From Dielma fastidiosa (GTDB taxonomy: Bacteria > Bacillota_I > Bacilli_A > Erysipelotrichales > Erysipelotrichaceae), in assembly GCF_000313565.1 (NCBI RefSeq), contig NZ_HE578923.1, positions 524,136 to 588,135 of the forward strand: DNA of 64,000 nt, read 5' to 3'. A program made the position numbers and the translations under genes. A model generated the notes under the pieces. The model was not told the DNA's origin, searched no databases, and was given only the letters and a program-made list of their open reading frames with translations. Shown in pieces: positions 52,330 through 60,253 of this stretch. Numbering within the stretch: position 1 is the stretch's first letter; every line of letters begins with the position of its first letter.

Positions 52330-55089
52330 ATGAATCAGACAGAGAATATACAGCGGGCGCAAGTACCAGAGGATTGGGCCGCGGCAAGGCTGACGCTGAT
52401 GGATGAAATGGGACTGGCCGCCTGCTATCTGCTGCTGGATGATGGACTGCCTCTGCTTGCGGCTAGTCAGCGGCTGAAAAAGCTTTGGCAGCTTACATCG
52501 GATGCGGTTAAGCTAAAGCAGCTGCTGACTGAAGAGGCATATGATAAACTGATGCATTCACTGCTTCAGCTTTCAGGTGAACAGAGTCAATGCAGTGAGC
52601 TTTTGAGTCTGAAAATAAAGGGGCTGACTGACTGGCAGCAGGTGGATATGACCGTCACTAATCAGACTGTCAACGGCAAAACAGTGCTGTCGGCAGTTTT
52701 TCATGATATGAATATTCTTTGTCATAAGCAGGCAGCATCTGATGCGGAGATAATGACGCGTATCGGACAGATTGAATGGCTGATGTCAGAATATGCGGGC
52801 AATGTGTATATCAGCGATATGGATAATTACGAACTTTTATACGTTAATGAGAAATCATGTGAAACACTGAATCGGCCAAAAGAAAAGCTGATTGGTAAAA
52901 AATGCTATGAGGCGATTCAGGGGCGAAGCGCACCTTGTCCATTTTGTACGAATCATCTTTTAAAAAAAGATGAAACCTATGCTTGGGAATTCTATAATCC
53001 ATCGCTGGACAGAACGTTTATGATTAAAGACCGCATGCTTGAATGGGAAGGCCGCCGCGCGCGGATTGAGCTGTCTCATGATATGCTGAGTACAGAATAT
53101 AAGCTGGCAAAAAAAGATCAGGAACGGGAGGCAATCATCAAAACGATTCCCGGCGGTTTGCTGCGTATTGATGCCAGAGATTATGATACGGTTTTATGGT
53201 ACAGCGATGAATTGCTTAAGCTGATCGGTTATACCGGCGAACAATTTAAAACTGAGCTGGATTCCAAATGCTCATACATTCATCCAGAGGATATGGATCG
53301 GGTTTACAAGAGTGCTAAAGCATTAAATAAGACTGGTCAAAACGCGGTGCTGCAGACTCGCATTATCACTCGTTCGAAAGAAGAACGAATGCTGACAATG
53401 ACCTTATGCTACATCAGCGGTGAGGATAGTTGGGATCGAATTCCGTCAATCTACAGTGTAGGGATTGATATTACTGAAGAACATCTTGAGCAGGAACGGC
53501 AGCGAAAAGCTTTAGAAGATGCTTATAATACAGCCAAGGTTGCCAATGAGGCTAAAACTAATTTCCTTTCATCAATGTCGCATGATATCCGCACGCCGAT
53601 GAATGCTATCGTCGGCATGACGGTAATTGCACAGGCCAATCTCAATCAGCCGCAGCGGGTTGCGGACTGTCTGAATAAAATTGATGTATCCAGCCGGCAT
53701 CTGCTGAATCTGATTAATGAAGTTCTCGATATGTCTAAAATTGAAAGCGGCAAGATTGATCTGATGCTGGAAAATATTAAGCTGCCGGAGCTTCTGCAGA
53801 ATGTAACCGATATGTGCAAGCCTTTATTGGTGCAGAAGAATCTCGATTTTCAGATAACGGTCGGTCATCTGCTTCATGAGAATGTAGTCGCTGACGGTGA
53901 TCGTCTTCAGCAGATCTTAATGAATTTACTATCTAACGCGATAAAATACACCCAAGAGGGCGGCACGATCCGCTTAGCGATTGAGGAACATGAATCCATG
54001 ATTGATGGCCGTGAACGCTATGAATTTGTGATTTCTGACAATGGTATCGGGATGTCCGCGGATTTTATTCCGCATATCTTTGAACCATTTTCAAGAGCTG
54101 AAGATACCCGCATTTCTAAAACACAGGGTACTGGACTTGGCATGACAATTACTGAAAATATTATCCATATGATGAATGGAACGATTGAAGTTAAAAGTGA
54201 ATTAGGCAAGGGCAGTGAATTTACCGTATCTTTGCCGCTGCAGGTATGTCATGATGCGCAGGAACAGGCAACTGAATTGATCAATCAAACCGTGTTAATT
54301 GTAGACGATGATCAAGCTGTCTGTGAGAGCGCGGCATTGCTGCTTGAAGAGCTTGGGATGCAAACGAGAAGTGCCTTATCCGGAGCGGCGGCACTGGCAG
54401 AATTAGATCGGATTAGCTTTAGCCGTAAACCGGTATTTGCCGTATTGCTGGATTGGAAAATGCCGGATATGGACGGCCTTGAAACATTAAAACAAATACG
54501 TTTAAAGGCCGGTAATAAAGTAGCGGTTATTATCATGTCTGCCTATGATTTTTCCGGCGCGGAAGAAGTATTCATCAAAGCGGGTGCTGATGCGTTCATC
54601 ACTAAGCCGCTGTTTAAGTCAAAGCTGCTGCATATATTAAAGCTTTACTGCATGAGCAGCAAGCATAAAACAGCTAATGCGTTTATTGAGGAGAAGCACA
54701 CGGATCTGCAGGGTAAACGAATCCTGCTTGTAGAGGATAATCAATTGAATCGGGAAATCGCGATGGAAATTTTAAATATGCAGGGTCTTTGTGTAGAAAC
54801 CGCAGTTAATGGTAAAGAAGCTGTTGAAATGTTTAAACAATCCACAGTCGGTAAGTATGACGCCATTTTGATGGATATTCAGATGCCGGTTATGAATGGT
54901 TATGAAGCGACTGAAGCAATTCGTGCATTTAAGCGTGAAGATGCAAATACAATCCCCATCTTCGCACTGACGGCCAATGCTTTTATTACCGATATTGTCA
55001 AGGCGCAGAATGCTGGTATGAATGGTCATATCGCTAAGCCAATCGATGTGGAAATACTGATCAAAACATTACAAAAATGGATCGTTTAA
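52330..55089 (+). CDS. Soluble hybrid histidine kinase with cysteine-bearing PAS and two receivers
   Basis: The protein has 919 residues. The N-terminal ~150 residues are PAS-like (GLAACYLLLDDGLPLLAAS). A cysteine-bearing PAS (YELLYVNEKSCETL, KCYEAIQGRSAPCPFCTN) and a PAS-fold-3 domain follow. Then come HisKA (FLSSMSHDIRTPMNAIVGMT), HATPase (GTGLGMTITENIIHMMNGTI), receiver 1 (VLIVDDDQAV, LLDWKMPDMDGLE) and receiver 2 (ILLVEDNQLN, ILMDIQMPVMNGYE). It has the same architecture class as its upstream neighbour and no DNA-binding output. AAAGGAGATAC precedes the ATG. The stop lies inside a terminator hairpin. Confidence 0.93.
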   Translation: MNQTENIQRAQVPEDWAAARLTLMDEMGLAACYLLLDDGLPLLAASQRLKKLWQLTSDAVKLKQLLTEEAYDKLMHSLLQLSGEQSQCSELLSLKIKGLTDWQQVDMTVTNQTVNGKTVLSAVFHDMNILCHKQAASDAEIMTRIGQIEWLMSEYAGNVYISDMDNYELLYVNEKSCETLNRPKEKLIGKKCYEAIQGRSAPCPFCTNHLLKKDETYAWEFYNPSLDRTFMIKDRMLEWEGRRARIELSHDMLSTEYKLAKKDQEREAIIKTIPGGLLRIDARDYDTVLWYSDELLKLIGYTGEQFKTELDSKCSYIHPEDMDRVYKSAKALNKTGQNAVLQTRIITRSKEERMLTMTLCYISGEDSWDRIPSIYSVGIDITEEHLEQERQRKALEDAYNTAKVANEAKTNFLSSMSHDIRTPMNAIVGMTVIAQANLNQPQRVADCLNKIDVSSRHLLNLINEVLDMSKIESGKIDLMLENIKLPELLQNVTDMCKPLLVQKNLDFQITVGHLLHENVVADGDRLQQILMNLLSNAIKYTQEGGTIRLAIEEHESMIDGRERYEFVISDNGIGMSADFIPHIFEPFSRAEDTRISKTQGTGLGMTITENIIHMMNGTIEVKSELGKGSEFTVSLPLQVCHDAQEQATELINQTVLIVDDDQAVCESAALLLEELGMQTRSALSGAAALAELDRISFSRKPVFAVLLDWKMPDMDGLETLKQIRLKAGNKVAVIIMSAYDFSGAEEVFIKAGADAFITKPLFKSKLLHILKLYCMSSKHKTANAFIEEKHTDLQGKRILLVEDNQLNREIAMEILNMQGLCVETAVNGKEAVEMFKQSTVGKYDAILMDIQMPVMNGYEATEAIRAFKREDANTIPIFALTANAFITDIVKAQNAGMNGHIAKPIDVEILIKTLQKWIV

Positions 55090-55102
55090 GCGGTCCTTTT
55101 TT
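55079..55102 (+). terminator. Terminator overlapping the kinase stop codon
   Basis: GGATCG (55079-55084) pairs with CGGTCC (55091-55096), followed by six T residues. The stop codon lies in the loop. Confidence 0.75.
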
Positions 55103-55120
55103 CGTTTCAGCTGGATATAA

Positions 55121-55147
55121 AAATCACCCTAAATGATTTAGGGTGAT
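55121..55147 (-). terminator. Terminator of the diguanylate cyclase gene
   Basis: ATCACCCTAAAT (55123-55134) and ATTTAGGGTGAT (55136-55147) are exact complements. An A-rich left flank gives U residues on the minus strand. Confidence 0.8.
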
Positions 55148-55155
55148 CGATAAAT

Positions 55156-57111
55156 TTATTCCTCAGTTTCCTCATGACGGTAACGGCGAGTCTGATGCTT
55201 TTGATAAAACCGCATCTTATCCGCATACATCAGCTCATCCGCTTCCTTGATTACGTTTTGAATGTTAGAGCATTCAGCTTCCCATTTATAACCGATGGCA
55301 ATCTGATACGCGCTCTGTTTGAAGTTGTTTTTCAGCCGTTCTACATTGTCATAAAAGGCTTCTTCATTCGTTTCGGTATAAATGATGACAAACTCATCAC
55401 CGCCGATGCGGTACAGCTTCTCAGAGTCAGAACTATTTTTGATAATCTCAGCGCAAGCCTTTAATGCCAGATCACCTGCCGCATGGCCCAAGGAATCGTT
55501 GATCCCTTTTAAGCCATTCATATCTAAATAAACAACACCGACACTGCCTTGTAAATCTTCTAATTCAGTAATATTTTGAATGTAGCGGTTGCGGTTATAA
55601 AAGGTTGTCAATTCATCAAGATAGCTCATCTCATATAATGTTTTTTCGTTTTCATTTCTTTCCATCGCCAATGTAATAAAATACTGAATGGTCTGCAGGA
55701 AAGGAATGACAATATCCGACATGCCATAAGCCAGATTATCTAAGCCGATACAGCCGCTTAATCCATTATCCTTTTCTAAAGGTACCCAAACGATGTTTTT
55801 GATATCCTGCTGACTCAAAAGCTCATAACCGGCAGGCATTTCATCTTTCAAAATCTCAATATCATCATAAATAATATTCTTATCCTTTTCAAGCAGCTCA
55901 AGCCAAGGCCGATAGTCATCCATCACAACGTTTTGAAGATGCTCAATCTGCGGCTCAATGCCGGTATTGCACCATTCAGCAATATTAGAAAAATAAGGGT
56001 CATGAAATATAAAAATATAAGCACGTTCGGCGGAGAACAACTGACCGATATGAGCAAGTACCGTTGTTAACGCATCGGTGATTTCATGATTATGGTAAAG
56101 TTCACGAATACAGTCAACTAAAACATTATCTCTTTCCAGACGCTGCTTCAATTCATTCTTTTCATTGTTGGTCGCGGTTATATCAAAGGCAATTTCCATC
56201 CGTGCTGTTTTACCTTCCCATTCAATCAGCCGATCCTTCAATAAATAATGCTTTTGCAGAAGGGGATTGGTATATTCCCATGAATAAGTCTCATCGGTTT
56301 TTAACCGTGAATTAGTACAGAATTCACAAGGTGAATCAAAACCCTGAATCACTTTATAGCATTTTAAATTACTTAAATCATCACTGATATTAAAGATTCT
56401 TTTACCGGCATCATTCACAAATAATAAATCATATGTATCAATATCGGACACATACATCAATTCAGATATTTCATTCATCGGTGCCAGCAACTCACGCTGC
56501 TGTCTTGTAAGCTGCTCGCTTTTCCGCTTGTTTTCATTTTCTATCCGAATCAGCATTTCTCTGCGTTTTTCCTGATAATAAGTAAATACCGTACAGCCGC
56601 CAGCCAAAATAATAAATACGGTATTCAAGATGATTAAATGATTTCTGGCAATTTGAACACTTTGTTCCGTATATTCCTCGGCAGAGCGTACAGTATTATC
56701 TGCTAAAACGAAATAATCTTCACTTAAGGCATATAAAGCTTCATTCGATGAACCAGTGCGGACTTTATATATTTCATCCTTGATGATTGACCAGCTGCTT
56801 TCCATTTCTGTCAGCTGGGCTTGAAAGGTTTGATCTTCAAGCTTAATCAGATCAAATTCATCACTGCCGTTTGCCAGACCATACAGAATATTATCCAATC
56901 GTTCAATCAGAGCGTCATCAGGCTCATGATTCAATTCTTTTTTTATTAATCTTTGGGTAGCGCCGCGGACGATGCCGATATAATTGATGACTCTGGCATT
57001 GCCCTGCAGGTTATCAATGGAAGTAATAGAAAGCAGAGCGGTAAAAATTAAGGCTAAGCATAATATTATGGGGATGGTTAATTCTCCTATTTTTGATAGT
57101 TTACTTTTCAT
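55156..57111 (-). CDS. Membrane diguanylate cyclase with cysteine-bearing PAS and GAF domains
   Basis: The protein has 651 residues. Helix 1 (IPIILCLALIFTALLSI) and helix 2 (LIILNTVFIILAGGCTVFTY) bracket an extracellular ~130-residue helical sensor. A PAS with YDLLFVNDAGKRIFN and KCYKVIQGFDSPCEFCTN is nearly the same as in the facing kinase. A GAF domain (~350-500) and a C-terminal GGDEF domain with intact YRIGGDEFVIIY follow. It should make cyclic di-GMP. Convergent placement with the kinase and the shared PAS suggest one signalling unit. The start follows GAGGTACT at a somewhat long distance. Confidence 0.92.
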   Translation of the reverse strand: MKSKLSKIGELTIPIILCLALIFTALLSITSIDNLQGNARVINYIGIVRGATQRLIKKELNHEPDDALIERLDNILYGLANGSDEFDLIKLEDQTFQAQLTEMESSWSIIKDEIYKVRTGSSNEALYALSEDYFVLADNTVRSAEEYTEQSVQIARNHLIILNTVFIILAGGCTVFTYYQEKRREMLIRIENENKRKSEQLTRQQRELLAPMNEISELMYVSDIDTYDLLFVNDAGKRIFNISDDLSNLKCYKVIQGFDSPCEFCTNSRLKTDETYSWEYTNPLLQKHYLLKDRLIEWEGKTARMEIAFDITATNNEKNELKQRLERDNVLVDCIRELYHNHEITDALTTVLAHIGQLFSAERAYIFIFHDPYFSNIAEWCNTGIEPQIEHLQNVVMDDYRPWLELLEKDKNIIYDDIEILKDEMPAGYELLSQQDIKNIVWVPLEKDNGLSGCIGLDNLAYGMSDIVIPFLQTIQYFITLAMERNENEKTLYEMSYLDELTTFYNRNRYIQNITELEDLQGSVGVVYLDMNGLKGINDSLGHAAGDLALKACAEIIKNSSDSEKLYRIGGDEFVIIYTETNEEAFYDNVERLKNNFKQSAYQIAIGYKWEAECSNIQNVIKEADELMYADKMRFYQKHQTRRYRHEETEE

Positions 57112-57240
57112 AATAGCAGTACCTCATGTGAAGCTTCAACATAGTTATTTCATATATTATAACATTAACAATGTTTAAAAGGTAGCCGGTTAATCATTTT
57201 AAAGGAAATCAAATAGAATAATTAAATGTTAATTATTTAT

Positions 57241-57276
57241 AAAAAGAGCTTTAAGGCAATCGCCTAAAAGCTCTTT
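57241..57276 (-). terminator. Terminator of the flavin reductase lipoprotein gene
   Basis: AAAGAGCTTTAAGGC (57243-57257) pairs with GCCTAAAAGCTCTTT (57262-57276) with one mismatch, around AATC. Confidence 0.8.
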
Positions 57277-57290
57277 CTGTCTGCTGATGC

Positions 57291-59171
57291 TTATTTAGCG
57301 TATTCGGCAGCGCTGGCGCCAGCCAGTCGGCCAGAGGTTAATGCGAAACCTAAACCGGTTCCTTCGACATTAACATAAGCAGCTACAGATAAGCCGCTGA
57401 CATTATTACCGGTAGAATATAAGCCCTTAATGATCTCATTATGTTCGGTAACAACCTGCATTTCATTGGTAACATCGACACCGCCTAAAGATCCGAGTAC
57501 CGCGTTGTAGCCTTTAGTAATATAATAAGGTCCAGTTTCACAAGTCCAGATCAGCGAATCCTCATCGGTGTAGAATTCAGGATCATATTTATCATTGACG
57601 GCTTGGTTATAAGCAGCAACTGTTGCTTTTAAGGTTTCAGCATCACAGCCGATGAAAGCAGCCGCTTCTTCAAGTGTATTTACAATCTTGCCGTCACCTG
57701 TATTAGTCAGCACTTCAAAGTCGGCGAGGAAGGTTTCCTTGTCAACCGGCGCGTGGTAGATAGTTGGATCACCATTTTCATCGGTAATACCGAAACGATC
57801 CCAATAATGTACCCAAGAACCGGTGTTGGCCTGACTCATATCCGTCCATTGATCCACGGTTTTCTGATCAACAATCGTATAGGCAAAACCGCCTTGCGCA
57901 AGAACCGCACTTGAATAATCAACCGTATCCTTTAATAATGACGCAGCCATAAACCGCTGACCGAGATTGTTTACCCAAAGTACCGGTGAATTTAATGTAA
58001 GCTGATCAGCTACCTGTACATCCTGGGATTTAGGGCCGACACCATGATTCATTGAAAGCAGTTCACCTTTACCGGCACCCACTTCATACATCATTTCTAA
58101 ACCGCTGCCGTCGCTGCCGCCCATAACTGAAACAGTTTCATAGATTTCCTCGCCAAGCGCTTCCTTCATCATTGCCTCATTGCCCGCAAAACCGCCGGTC
58201 GCAACGATCACACTTTTAGCATTGACAATCAGCTTGCTGCCATCTTCATTGCGGCATTCAACGCCTACAACTTCATTGTTTTCATTGACCAACAGTTTGG
58301 TCGCGGTTGTGTTGTAATGAATATCGACATTGTATTGATCCAGATATTCCTGTAAATGAACAAATGGCTGTGTATTGCCCCAGCGATGGTAAATAATCGT
58401 ATCATCAAAGTGAGCAATCTGCTGTGCCGTTTTAGACAGATAGACATTAATATCATGATCAAGCAGATATTCAACGGTATTCTTAGCTTCACTGACAAAG
58501 GTACGGATCAGCTGTCCATTGCCAAGATAATTGCTTAATTCAAGATAATGATTAAACCAGTATTCTTCATCACTGCCTAAATCATCGCCGTAGCGTTCTT
58601 CTTGAAGGGTTGTGCCGATGGCAAACATTCCCTGTGCAGCATTTCCCATGCCGCCCAATGTACTGGTCATTTCGATGCCGATTACATTTGCCCCGGCTTC
58701 AGCGGCACTTAGAGCGGCCATTGATCCAGAAGCACCCATACCGATAACTACAACATCGGTGGTTAAGGTTTGATCTTCACCAATAACCGTATTTGCATCA
58801 ACGGTGAAGCCTGCTTCACTCATTGCCGCATCCACAGCGCTCTTTACCGCGTTGCTAGTCATTGTAGCACCGCTGACCCCATCAATTTCTGAACTTTGTG
58901 CGGCTTTCACCTGTTCAATTAATTCAGGCATCGCCGCCTGACCGATCGTCTTTGTTTCATCGGCACCTTCAATCGCAACATCGCTGATTGTACCGGAAGA
59001 AACCGTGAGGGTAACTGTCACGTCACCGCCATAGCCTTTTTCTGACGCTGTGTAAGTACCGTCTTTAATATCCGTTGATTGATTGTTGTTATCGGCAGGT
59101 GTTTGTGTACAGCCGCTCAGCATCAATAAGGATACTAATAGACAGGAAAGCATTTTTGTAGATTTTTTCAT
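57291..59171 (-). CDS. Secreted FMN/FAD reductase lipoprotein (fumarate/urocanate reductase type)
   Basis: The protein has 626 residues. A lipoprotein signal (SCLLVSLLMLSGC) is followed by an FMN-binding domain (residues ~35-120). Its DGVSGATMTSNAV holds the Thr that ApbE-type enzymes couple to FMN. An FAD-binding_2 domain follows, with TDVVVIGMGASGSMAALSAA, VIVATGGFAGN and the C-terminal STGNNVSGLSVAAYVNVEG. This layout matches extracellular flavin reductases that pass electrons to fumarate, urocanate or related acceptors. The acceptor is unknown. AAGGAGG precedes the ATG. An AraC regulator is transcribed divergently and is the likely controller. Confidence 0.93.
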   Translation of the reverse strand: MKKSTKMLSCLLVSLLMLSGCTQTPADNNNQSTDIKDGTYTASEKGYGGDVTVTLTVSSGTISDVAIEGADETKTIGQAAMPELIEQVKAAQSSEIDGVSGATMTSNAVKSAVDAAMSEAGFTVDANTVIGEDQTLTTDVVVIGMGASGSMAALSAAEAGANVIGIEMTSTLGGMGNAAQGMFAIGTTLQEERYGDDLGSDEEYWFNHYLELSNYLGNGQLIRTFVSEAKNTVEYLLDHDINVYLSKTAQQIAHFDDTIIYHRWGNTQPFVHLQEYLDQYNVDIHYNTTATKLLVNENNEVVGVECRNEDGSKLIVNAKSVIVATGGFAGNEAMMKEALGEEIYETVSVMGGSDGSGLEMMYEVGAGKGELLSMNHGVGPKSQDVQVADQLTLNSPVLWVNNLGQRFMAASLLKDTVDYSSAVLAQGGFAYTIVDQKTVDQWTDMSQANTGSWVHYWDRFGITDENGDPTIYHAPVDKETFLADFEVLTNTGDGKIVNTLEEAAAFIGCDAETLKATVAAYNQAVNDKYDPEFYTDEDSLIWTCETGPYYITKGYNAVLGSLGGVDVTNEMQVVTEHNEIIKGLYSTGNNVSGLSVAAYVNVEGTGLGFALTSGRLAGASAAEYAK

Positions 59172-59264
59172 GAATCCATCCTCCTTGTTAATAGATTAAC
59201 AAAATTAGGGCATTTACATAATCTATACATCTGAGATTAAAAGTGGTTTATTTTTAGAATACGA

Positions 59265-59293
59265 TTGACTAAAAGATTACTATCTCCTACAAT
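59265..59293 (+). promoter_or_regulatory. Promoter giving an apparently leaderless araC-type mRNA
   Basis: TTGACT (59265-59270) and TACAAT (59288-59293) are spaced 17 bp. The start codon is only 6 bp after the -10 box, so transcription would begin at or beside the ATG. Confidence 0.65.
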
Positions 59294-59299
59294 ATCAAT

Positions 59300-60142
59300 A
59301 TGAACAACAAACCGATGCACCCGCAGAATGATTTACCGTTGCCCTATACATTGCTCACCTGTGAAAGTAAGGCTTATGCAGCTCATACAGTGAGTCTTTT
59401 GATCTGCTTTGAAAATGGCAGAATAGAACTGGAAGGCAGGCGTATGCATCTGCAGGCAGGTAATTCAATTCTGATGCGCAATAAGACACAGTTTAAGATT
59501 CAGCCTAAGTCGGATAAGATTTATCTGCTGCATTTGGAAGCAACTGTATTTGATACAATCATGATGAGTCAGTTGGCCGACTGCCGGATCATATATGATT
59601 TTCTGACATTAGATGAAAACAGTCATGATTATTTATTCTTTGATTATGGACGGCGCAGTCCGCAAGCTGAATCGGCACGGAACCTCTTGCGTCAATGCAT
59701 GATTCATGATAACTTTTCCGATAAGCTGCTGCGCTGCTGTTTAGTACAGTATCTGACCAATCTGCAGCGTGATTTTGTACATCATTTGGTTGTCAGTCAA
59801 TCAACGATGGTACGCCATCACCCTTTTGGCCAAGTGCTGAAATATATCGGAGAGAATTATGCGGAAATTGATTTAAAAAGTGCAGCGGCGCATTTTTCCT
59901 ATAATCCAGATTACTTCTCCGCTTATTTTCATCATCACGCAGGCATGACCTTTACTCAGAAATTATTTGAAATCAGGTTGGAACAGGCATTGCGTTATCT
60001 GATATTAACCGATATGCCAATCAATGAAATCTGTGAAACGATAGGTTTTAAGGAAAAAAGCTACTTTATCCGCAGATTTAAACAGCGTTTTAACTGCACT
60101 CCTTCTCAATACCGAAAACAGCATCAAAAGACAAGTACCTAG
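59300..60142 (+). CDS. AraC-family transcriptional regulator
   Basis: The 280 residues have an N-terminal cupin-like sensing part (SLLICFENGRIELEGRRMHL, LQAGNSILMRNKTQFKI) and a C-terminal double HTH (DLKSAAAHFSYNPDYFSAYF and PINEICETIGFKEKSYFIRR, then FNCTPSQYRKQH). It is divergent from the flavin reductase lipoprotein gene, so it probably controls that gene in response to its substrate. No ribosome binding site precedes the ATG, and the promoter places the RNA start at or near it. A terminator overlaps the stop codon. Confidence 0.9.
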   Translation: MNNKPMHPQNDLPLPYTLLTCESKAYAAHTVSLLICFENGRIELEGRRMHLQAGNSILMRNKTQFKIQPKSDKIYLLHLEATVFDTIMMSQLADCRIIYDFLTLDENSHDYLFFDYGRRSPQAESARNLLRQCMIHDNFSDKLLRCCLVQYLTNLQRDFVHHLVVSQSTMVRHHPFGQVLKYIGENYAEIDLKSAAAHFSYNPDYFSAYFHHHAGMTFTQKLFEIRLEQALRYLILTDMPINEICETIGFKEKSYFIRRFKQRFNCTPSQYRKQHQKTST

Positions 60143-60154
60143 CGGTACTTTTTT
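60133..60154 (+). terminator. Terminator overlapping the araC-type stop codon
   Basis: AAGTACC (60133-60139) pairs with GGTACTT (60144-60150) around TAGC, followed by TTTT. Confidence 0.8.
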
Positions 60155-60188
60155 GTATAGTTAATTATTGTTCAGTAAATCATAAGGC

Positions 60189-60239
60189 TTGACAGAAGGT
60201 AAAACCTGCGTTATATTGTACCCGTACCCCCAGGGGGTA
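60189..60239 (+). promoter_or_regulatory. Copper-operon promoter with CsoR operator
   Basis: A perfect -35 TTGACA (60189-60194) and TATATT (60212-60217) are spaced 17 bp. Immediately downstream is TACCCCC-A-GGGGGTA (60225-60239), the G/C-tract dyad bound by CsoR repressors. The csoR gene closes the operon, so copper should relieve repression of its own exporter. Confidence 0.88.
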
Positions 60240-60253
60240 ATAGGAGGCTTGCG

